Part shown: in pieces, positions 15,752 through 20,317 of the stretch
Numbering within the stretch: the stretch's first letter is position 1
How the letters are laid out: each line of letters starts with the position of its first letter
Source of the DNA: Actinomycetota bacterium
GTDB taxonomy: Bacteria > Actinomycetota > Actinomycetes > Nanopelagicales > Nanopelagicaceae
Reading direction: 5' to 3'
Length of the DNA: 20,317 nucleotides
Assembly (NCBI GenBank): GCA_947503395.1
Contig: CANNDP010000011.1
Coordinates: 1 to 20,317 of the forward strand
Translations under genes and position numbers: made by a program
The notes under the pieces: model-generated
Told to the model about the DNA's origin: nothing
The model's input: only the letters and a program-made list of their open reading frames with translations
Databases searched by the model: none

Positions 15752-15769
15752 TTAGAAAAGCGCTTCAAG

Positions 15770-16411
15770 ATGGCTTATGAAAATCTAGCTCGACTTGCCC
15801 AGGTGATGGACACCCTTAGATCTCCTGGGGGATGTCCTTGGGATAGTGAGCAGAGCCATCAATCGCTACTTAAATACTTGCTTGAAGAATCTTATGAGTT
15901 TATTGAAGCTGTTGAGAGCGGTAATCGTGAGGATATGCGTGAAGAGTTGGGAGATATTCTCCTGCAAGTTTATTTTCACTCAAGGATTGCTGAAGAACAC
16001 AAAGAAAAACCCTTCAACATTGATGATGTTGCTAAAGCAATAATAGAAAAATTGATCTCCCGCCATCCTCATGTCTTCTCAGATGCCAAAGTAGATTCCA
16101 GCGCTGAAGTATTAGAAAACTGGGAAGAGATTAAGCGGAAAGAAAAATCTAGAACCAGCGCTCATGATGGAGTTCCAACAGGTCAACCTTCATTAGCTCT
16201 TGCTAGCAAATTGATTTATCGAGCCAGCAAAAATGAACTTTCAACCCCAGAGCATCCGAAAGAAAAGATCGAAGTAAATGAAGCTGCGCTAGGAGAGCAA
16301 CTCCTATCCCTAATCTCATGGGCGATATCAAATAATCTTGATCCTGAGGTTGCTCTGCGCAAGGCTGCTCTCAAATATCGTGATGCAATGAGTGAAGAAG
16401 AATCAGGCTAG
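15770..16411 (+). CDS. mazG: MazG nucleoside triphosphate pyrophosphohydrolase
   Basis: All-alpha NTP-PPase that hydrolyses (non-canonical) nucleoside triphosphates to monophosphates, for example to keep oxidised dNTPs out of DNA. The 213 aa protein opens with the family block LRSPGGCPWDSEQSH (16-30). Metal ligands follow in the E-x-x-E...E-x-x-D pattern: E40 and E43 in LLEESYEF, and E59 and D62 in REELGDILLQ. RHPHVFSD and ENWEEIKRKEKS are also typical. It is shorter than the two-domain E. coli MazG (263 aa); the second domain is degenerate or absent, as in mycobacterial forms with partial second halves. The Shine-Dalgarno sequence is weak. The mazG stop TAG also forms the first half of a possible eno -10 box. 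Confidence 0.92.
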   Translation: MAYENLARLAQVMDTLRSPGGCPWDSEQSHQSLLKYLLEESYEFIEAVESGNREDMREELGDILLQVYFHSRIAEEHKEKPFNIDDVAKAIIEKLISRHPHVFSDAKVDSSAEVLENWEEIKRKEKSRTSAHDGVPTGQPSLALASKLIYRASKNELSTPEHPKEKIEVNEAALGEQLLSLISWAISNNLDPEVALRKAALKYRDAMSEEESG

Positions 16412-16414
16412 ACT
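16409..16414 (+). promoter_or_regulatory. Possible -10 box for a leaderless eno transcript
   Basis: TAGACT matches TANNNT and ends 8 nt before the eno GTG, consistent with a transcript starting at or next to the start codon. The mazG stop codon TAG is its first half. eno has no Shine-Dalgarno sequence. No clear -35 is seen, so the call is tentative. Confidence 0.35.
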
Positions 16415-16422
16415 TCGTACCT

Positions 16423-17712
16423 GTGAGCACAAATTCAGCGATTAAATCCATCACCGCAAGAGAGATCCTTGATTCAAGAGGAAATCCAACAGTTGAAGTA
16501 GACGTCCAATTAGAAGATGGTTCTTGGGCACGAGCAGCAGTTCCAAGCGGAGCTTCAACTGGAGCTTTTGAAGCCGCAGAGTTAAGAGATGGTGGCTCAA
16601 GATATTTAGGAAAGTCAGTATCTGGAGCGGTCGAAAACGTTAGAACAAAGATTGCGCCAGCTTTAATTGGTCAGGATGGCTTAGACCAAAGAGGCTTAGA
16701 TGAAAAGATGATTGCACTTGATGCCACAGTTAATAAATCGTCACTTGGCGCAAATGCCATCCTTGGAGTCTCGCTAGCAGTTGCAAGGGCTGCTGCGGTA
16801 AGCAAGAAACTACCTTTTTATAAATTCATAGGCGGAGAAAAAGCAACACTTCTACCAATTCCAATGATGAATATTTTAAATGGTGGAGCTCATGCTGATA
16901 CAAATGTTGATATCCAAGAATTTATGATTGCACCAATCGGCGCTCCAAGTTTTAAAGAGGGATTGCGCTACGGAGCTGAGATATATCAATCACTTAAGTC
17001 AGTATTAAAAAAGCGCGGCCTTGCCACAAGTATTGGCGATGAAGGTGGTTTTGCGCCAAATCTTGAGAGTAATCGCGCTGCACTTGATTTAATCATTGAA
17101 GCTGTAGAGAAGGCCGGCTACAAGATGGGAAGCGATATTGGTCTTGCAATGGATGTTGCTGCAACTGAATTCTATAAAGATGGTAGTTATCATTTTGAAG
17201 GTTCAAACCTAAGCGCAACTGAGATGATTAACTATTATCAAGGATTACTGGACTCCTATCCATTGTTATCAATTGAAGATCCACTCTCTGAAGATGATTG
17301 GAGTGGTTGGGCCGATATAACAAAGGCGATGGGAGCTAGCGTTCAATTAGTTGGCGATGACCTATTTGTCACTAACCCAACTCGTCTAGCTCAAGGAATT
17401 AGCCAGGGTTGTGCCAATGCCCTGCTTGTTAAGGTCAATCAAATTGGGACCCTTACTGAAACTTTAGCTGCTGTTGATATGGCCCATAAAGCGGGATATC
17501 GCTCGATGATGAGTCATCGCTCAGGGGAAACTGAGGACACCACAATTGCAGATTTATCAGTGGCAGCTCTCTGTGGTCAGATTAAAACAGGTGCTCCTGC
17601 TCGTAGCGAGAGAGTTGCTAAGTACAATCAGTTACTGCGAATTGAAGAGGAACTGGGTTCAAAGGCTCAATATGCCGGCCGTGACGCATTTCCTCGTTTT
17701 ACTTCGCGCTAA
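16423..17712 (+). CDS. eno: Enolase
   Basis: Interconverts 2-phosphoglycerate and phosphoenolpyruvate in glycolysis and gluconeogenesis; also a usual component of RNA-degradation assemblies in other bacteria. The 429 aa length is standard. Signatures: ILDSRGNPTVEVDV, the mobile loop SGASTGAFEAAELRDGG, GDEGGFAPNL with catalytic E207, Mg2+ ligands in SIEDPLSEDDW and GDDLFVTN, the catalytic base K337 in VKVNQIGTLTET, SHRSGETEDTTIADL (364 onward), and K388 in QIKTGAP. I keep the GTG at 16423, since the conserved strand ITAREILDSRG begins ten residues later. The start lies 11 nt after mazG with no Shine-Dalgarno sequence. ftsB/divIC follows, as in other actinobacteria. Confidence 0.97.
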   Translation: MSTNSAIKSITAREILDSRGNPTVEVDVQLEDGSWARAAVPSGASTGAFEAAELRDGGSRYLGKSVSGAVENVRTKIAPALIGQDGLDQRGLDEKMIALDATVNKSSLGANAILGVSLAVARAAAVSKKLPFYKFIGGEKATLLPIPMMNILNGGAHADTNVDIQEFMIAPIGAPSFKEGLRYGAEIYQSLKSVLKKRGLATSIGDEGGFAPNLESNRAALDLIIEAVEKAGYKMGSDIGLAMDVAATEFYKDGSYHFEGSNLSATEMINYYQGLLDSYPLLSIEDPLSEDDWSGWADITKAMGASVQLVGDDLFVTNPTRLAQGISQGCANALLVKVNQIGTLTETLAAVDMAHKAGYRSMMSHRSGETEDTTIADLSVAALCGQIKTGAPARSERVAKYNQLLRIEEELGSKAQYAGRDAFPRFTSR

Positions 17713-17716
17713 GCAA

Positions 17717-17737
17717 TAACTTAGAGCAAATAAGGAG
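17717..17737 (+). promoter_or_regulatory. Candidate ftsB/divIC -10 box and Shine-Dalgarno sequence
   Basis: AAGGAG at 17732-17737 is the strongest Shine-Dalgarno sequence in the window, 5 nt before the ATG at 17743. TAACTT at 17717-17722 fits TANNNT and would give a leader of about 14 nt; no -35 is visible. A small CTAAG/CTTAG inverted repeat (17709-17724) overlaps it and lacks a T-run. The Shine-Dalgarno sequence is secure; the promoter is speculative. Confidence 0.4.
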
Positions 17738-17742
17738 CCGCT

Positions 17743-18189
17743 ATGAAGCGCAGCAAAATCTCGCTTCCTAAGACTCTTGAAAGTTTTGCCGCAAAACGAG
17801 GAATCTCAACTCGATTATTAATTCTCTTTCTAGTTCTATTTATTGTCGCCGTTACTCTTGCTCCTCCAACGCAACAGTATTTTGCGCAGAGGGCGCAAAT
17901 CAGCGCCCTTGAAGCAGATCTAGATTCCAATTATAAAAAATTAGAAGCAGCAAGAGCTGAGCTACAAAGATGGCGTGATCCAGATTATGTAAAGAGTGAG
18001 GCAAGAAATCGACTCCACTTTGTTCTGCCAGGTGAGCGGCAATACATAATTTTGGGAGCAAAACCAACAATTGACCCTGAAGCCCAAGGAGCTGCTCCAA
18101 TCAATCAAGACTTTCCATTAGGAGTTCCCTGGTATTCCAGAGTTATTTCATCAATTACCTCAGTCGGAGTCGGCGTAACTACGCCGTAA
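17743..18189 (+). CDS. Septum formation initiator, FtsB/DivIC family
   Basis: Single-pass membrane division protein of the bacterial divisome (FtsL/FtsB/FtsQ or DivIC subcomplex). The 148 aa protein has a basic cytoplasmic N-terminus (about 23 residues), one transmembrane helix (about 24-40, LLILFLVLFIVAVTLA), then an extracytoplasmic coiled coil (about 49-77, rich in Ala, Glu and Leu). The family block RDPDYVKSEARNRLHFVLPGE, seen in part as DPDYVKSEARNRL, follows. The C-terminal 50 residues are low-complexity and specific to this lineage. Its position between eno and DUF501 matches Rv1024 in mycobacteria. The stop TAA is the first half of a possible -10 box for the next gene. I leave the symbol blank because FtsB and DivIC cannot be separated by eye. 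Confidence 0.88.
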   Translation: MKRSKISLPKTLESFAAKRGISTRLLILFLVLFIVAVTLAPPTQQYFAQRAQISALEADLDSNYKKLEAARAELQRWRDPDYVKSEARNRLHFVLPGERQYIILGAKPTIDPEAQGAAPINQDFPLGVPWYSRVISSITSVGVGVTTP

Positions 18190-18192
18190 TCT
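18187..18192 (+). promoter_or_regulatory. Possible -10 box for a leaderless DUF501 transcript
   Basis: TAATCT fits TANNNT and ends 6 nt before the ATG at 18199, the spacing expected if transcription starts on the start codon. The gene has no Shine-Dalgarno sequence. The upstream stop codon TAA is part of the box, the same arrangement as before eno. No convincing -35 was found. Confidence 0.35.
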
Positions 18193-18198
18193 TTATTT

Positions 18199-18705
18199 AT
18201 GGGCGAGAGAGCAAGTGATGAGGATCTATCTGCAATAGAAATTCAATTAGGCAGAGCGCCAAGAGATGTTCATAGCATCGCTTATCGCTGTGCCTGCTCA
18301 CATCCAGCTGTAGTTGAAACCAATCCGCGTCTTTCAGATGGAACGCCGTTTCCAACCTTCTATTACGCCACCTGCCCCAATCTCACTGCTGCTATTTCAA
18401 CCCTAGAAAACTCTTCACTTATGGAGGAGATGAATGAGCGCTTAGCAATTGATGCCGAACTATCTGGTCAATATCGAGCAGCCCATGATGATTATTTGGC
18501 AGCAAGAGCTGCCCTTGGTATCGATGTTCCAGAAATTGTTGATATCTCAGCAGGCGGTATGCCAGATCGTGTTAAATGTTTGCATTCGCTAATTGCTCAT
18601 AGCTTGGCAGCAGGAGAGGGAGTAAATCCCTTAGGAGATGAAGCCCTCGCACTACTTCCAAAGTGGTGGCTAAATGGAAATTGCTTAGAACGGCGCGATC
18701 AGTGA
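18199..18705 (+). CDS. DUF501 family protein
   Basis: Protein of unknown function (168 aa), cytoplasmic by composition, with no signal peptide or membrane segment. It belongs to DUF501 by its characteristic blocks: IQLGRAPRDVHSIAYRCACSHPAV near the N-terminus (seen as LGRAPRDVHSIAYRC and SHPAV), PFPTFYYATCPNL, and the C-terminal PDRVKCLHSLIAHSLAAGEG with NPLGDEAL. Several Cys and His (CACSH, CP, KCLH) are conserved in the family and could bind a metal, though this is unproven. It starts 9 nt after ftsB/divIC and ends in a GTGA overlap with ppx. The same eno-divIC-DUF501-ppx order occurs in mycobacteria (Rv1023-Rv1026), suggesting a link to division or polyphosphate metabolism, which is only guilt by association. 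Confidence 0.87.
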   Translation: MGERASDEDLSAIEIQLGRAPRDVHSIAYRCACSHPAVVETNPRLSDGTPFPTFYYATCPNLTAAISTLENSSLMEEMNERLAIDAELSGQYRAAHDDYLAARAALGIDVPEIVDISAGGMPDRVKCLHSLIAHSLAAGEGVNPLGDEALALLPKWWLNGNCLERRDQ

Positions 18706-19616
18706 GTCGAGTAGCTGCAATTGATTGTGGAACAAATTCTATTCGTCTGCTGATTGCAGATGTTTCAGGAGGCAATCTACGTGAGATTTATCGAGGAATG
18801 GAGATTGTCCGCCTTGGACAAGGAGTTGATAAGAACAAGTCTTTTAATCCCGATGCAATAGATAGAACATTGAGAGCCACTGAATTATTTGCAAGTGAGA
18901 TTAGAAGACGTGGCGTTGAGGCAATTAGGTTCTGTGCCACAAGTGCCACAAGAGATGCATCAAATAGAGATCTCTTCATAGATGGCGTAAAAGCAATACT
19001 TGGAATTGAACCCGAGGTCATTAGCGGCGAACAAGAAGCTGAGCTCTCCTTTATCGGGGCAACTCATCAGCTAAATCAAATAGGCGCTCCTTATTTAGTA
19101 GTAGATATTGGTGGGGGATCAACTGAATTTGTCTATGGACAGGACGCAGTTGAGGCGTCGGTGAGTGAAAATATTGGCTGCGTGAGAATGAGCGAGCGCC
19201 ACTTAAATAGCTCGCCTCCTAATAAAGCTGCGATTGATTTGGCAATTGCTGATATTGATAGCGCCATAAAAAACGCTGCTACAAAAGTTCCAATAGCAAG
19301 TGCTAGAACATTAGTAGCTGTTGCTGGAACAGCAACCACGGTTGCAGCTGCAGCACTTGGCCTTGAAAGCTATGACCGCGACTTAATTCATCTCTCTCGA
19401 ATCAGCGCAGAAAAGACTCATCAAGTCTGTCAGAGCTTTCTCGCACTTGAAAGATCTGAGATTGCATCACTTGGGTATATGCATCCAGGACGAGTTGATG
19501 TAATTGCTGCAGGATCTTTAGTGCTTTCAAGAATTATGGCACTTAGTGGGGCAAGTGAATTTGTCGCCTCAGAGAGTGATATTTTAGATGGAATGGCTCT
19601 TCTTCTTGCGAAGTAA
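18702..19616 (+). CDS. ppx: Ppx/GppA exopolyphosphatase family protein
   Basis: Actin-like-fold phosphatase that removes terminal phosphate from polyphosphate or the 5' phosphate of pppGpp. The 304 aa protein carries only the Ppx/GppA catalytic core, without the HD-like C-terminal domain of the long enzymes. Motifs: AAIDCGTNSIRLLIAD (phosphate 1 loop, 5-20), SGEQEAELSFIGA with E110 and E114 near the catalytic Glu, and VVDIGGGSTEF (D135, GGG 137-139). I place the start at the GTG at 18702, which overlaps the DUF501 stop as GTGA and lies just before the first conserved strand; a frame extension to 18663 lies inside DUF501. It matches Rv1026 (ppx2) in position. The downstream glycosylase frame overlaps its end. 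Confidence 0.9.
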   Translation: MSRVAAIDCGTNSIRLLIADVSGGNLREIYRGMEIVRLGQGVDKNKSFNPDAIDRTLRATELFASEIRRRGVEAIRFCATSATRDASNRDLFIDGVKAILGIEPEVISGEQEAELSFIGATHQLNQIGAPYLVVDIGGGSTEFVYGQDAVEASVSENIGCVRMSERHLNSSPPNKAAIDLAIADIDSAIKNAATKVPIASARTLVAVAGTATTVAAAALGLESYDRDLIHLSRISAEKTHQVCQSFLALERSEIASLGYMHPGRVDVIAAGSLVLSRIMALSGASEFVASESDILDGMALLLAK

Positions 19617-20317
19617 ACCGAGAGTTATTACCAAGGATATTAAGAGCTTAAAAGTTCTTGATAAAGAGATTATTAAATGCAGCGCCTGCCCAAGGCTGAC
19701 ATCTTGGCGCCAGGAGGTGGCGATTACTAAGCGCGCTGCATATCGCAATGAAGATTACTGGGGAAAACCAGTTACTGGATTTGGTCCAAGTGATTCTAAA
19801 TTATTAATTATCGGGCTTGCCCCTGGTGCTCATGGAGCAAATAGAACAGGAAGAGTCTTTACTGGAGATTCTTCAGGGGATTGGCTCTATAGATCGCTTC
19901 ACAAAAATGGTTTAGCAAAGATTTCAACTTCACTATCAAGTGATGATGGACAAGAGTTATTTGAAACTCGCATCACCTGCGCGCTTCGCTGCGCTCCACC
20001 AGGAAATAAACCAACAACACTTGAGCAGCAAAGCTGTAAGGGCTGGCTTGAGGCAGAGATGAAATTACTTATGCCAACTCTGCGCGTCTTTCTGCCACTG
20101 GGCCAGATTGCCTGGAAGGCAACGATCGATGCCTTGCTCGCGATAGGTGAAGAATTGCCGAGAAAACGCCCAAAGTTTGGCCATGGGGCCAGTTTCAACT
20201 TTCTTGGCCGCGACGGGAATACTAGATTGGTCATCGGTAGTTATCACCCGAGCCAGCAGAATACTTTCACGGGAAAGCTCACGCGCTCCCAACTGGATTC
20301 GGTGGTAAAAAAGGCAG
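19588..20317 (+). CDS. Family 5 uracil-DNA glycosylase (UdgB type), 3' end outside window
   Basis: Base-excision repair enzyme that removes uracil (and often hypoxanthine or other deaminated bases) from DNA. At least 243 codons are open to the window edge. Motif A GLAPGAHGANRTGRVFTGD has the family 5 form, with no catalytic Asp/Asn in GLAPG. Motif C is GSYHPSQQNTFTGKLT. Cysteines C31, C34 (CSACPRL), C131/C135 and C150 fit the 4Fe-4S cluster of this family. R-V replaces the more usual R-P in TGRPFTGD. The ATG at 19588 overlaps ppx by 29 nt; a TTG at 19606 is an in-frame alternative, and no good Shine-Dalgarno sequence settles it. Close coupling suggests co-transcription with ppx. Confidence 0.9.
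   Translation, partial: MEWLFFLRSKPRVITKDIKSLKVLDKEIIKCSACPRLTSWRQEVAITKRAAYRNEDYWGKPVTGFGPSDSKLLIIGLAPGAHGANRTGRVFTGDSSGDWLYRSLHKNGLAKISTSLSSDDGQELFETRITCALRCAPPGNKPTTLEQQSCKGWLEAEMKLLMPTLRVFLPLGQIAWKATIDALLAIGEELPRKRPKFGHGASFNFLGRDGNTRLVIGSYHPSQQNTFTGKLTRSQLDSVVKKA

Noticed and set aside
18663..18701. Longer ppx start at GTG 18663
   Set aside because: The extra 13 residues are a shadow of the DUF501 frame; GTG 18702 with a GTGA overlap fits the family N-terminus better.
1..20317. Mobile element, prophage, CRISPR array or defence island
   Set aside because: No transposase, integrase, terminal repeats, spaced direct repeats or defence domains were seen; all large frames are housekeeping families.

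Overview
The window is a stretch of compact housekeeping chromosome, most likely from a low-GC, streamlined actinobacterium. Gene order points there: metG, tatD, ksgA, ispE, tRNA-Gln, glmU, prs, rplY, pth, then mfd, a SurA-like lipoprotein, mazG, eno, an FtsB/DivIC-type gene, DUF501 and ppx closely follow the Mycobacterium tuberculosis Rv1007c-Rv1026 neighbourhood (recalled from knowledge, not aligned). The DNA looks only about 40-45% GC by eye, is rich in AGA, CTA and TTA codons, and has almost no intergenic space. That combination resembles the freshwater acI lineage (Nanopelagicales, Candidatus Planktophila/Nanopelagicus). This assignment is an inference. No mobile element, phage gene, CRISPR array or defence gene was seen.

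Layout. Positions 1-3507 hold the 3' part of metG, then tatD, ksgA and ispE, all on + and tightly packed. A tRNA-Gln(TTG) follows at 3555-3629. Positions 3699-7451 hold glmU, prs and a secreted, membrane-tethered endonuclease/exonuclease/phosphatase-fold protein. A clear promoter and a small leader hairpin precede rplY-pth (7546-8825). ppc (8826-11516) is the only minus-strand gene; it abuts pth tail to tail with no base between. The 136-bp gap between the divergent ppc and mfd holds the most interesting noncoding structure, a 12-bp bulged inverted repeat with an inner hairpin. mfd, a SurA-like lipoprotein and mazG (11653-16411) are followed by eno, ftsB/divIC, DUF501, ppx and a uracil-DNA glycosylase (family 5) that runs off the right end. 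No gap longer than 300 bases lacks a gene.

Functional picture. The genes cover translation and RNA quality (MetG, KsgA, tRNA-Gln, L25, Pth), envelope and isoprenoid precursors (GlmU, IspE), nucleotide supply and cleaning (Prs, MazG), DNA repair (Mfd, UdgB; TatD possibly), central carbon metabolism at the PEP node (enolase makes PEP, Ppc consumes it), division (FtsB/DivIC) and polyphosphate/(p)ppGpp metabolism (Ppx). Many genes lack a visible Shine-Dalgarno sequence, and a few have a -10-like hexamer 6-8 nt before the start codon, so leaderless transcription is possible.

I found no convincing new multi-gene system. The points worth a second look are the structured ppc/mfd intergenic region, a tRNA that may be transcribed from its own mature 5' end, and the membrane-tethered phosphodiesterase-fold protein in the prs operon.
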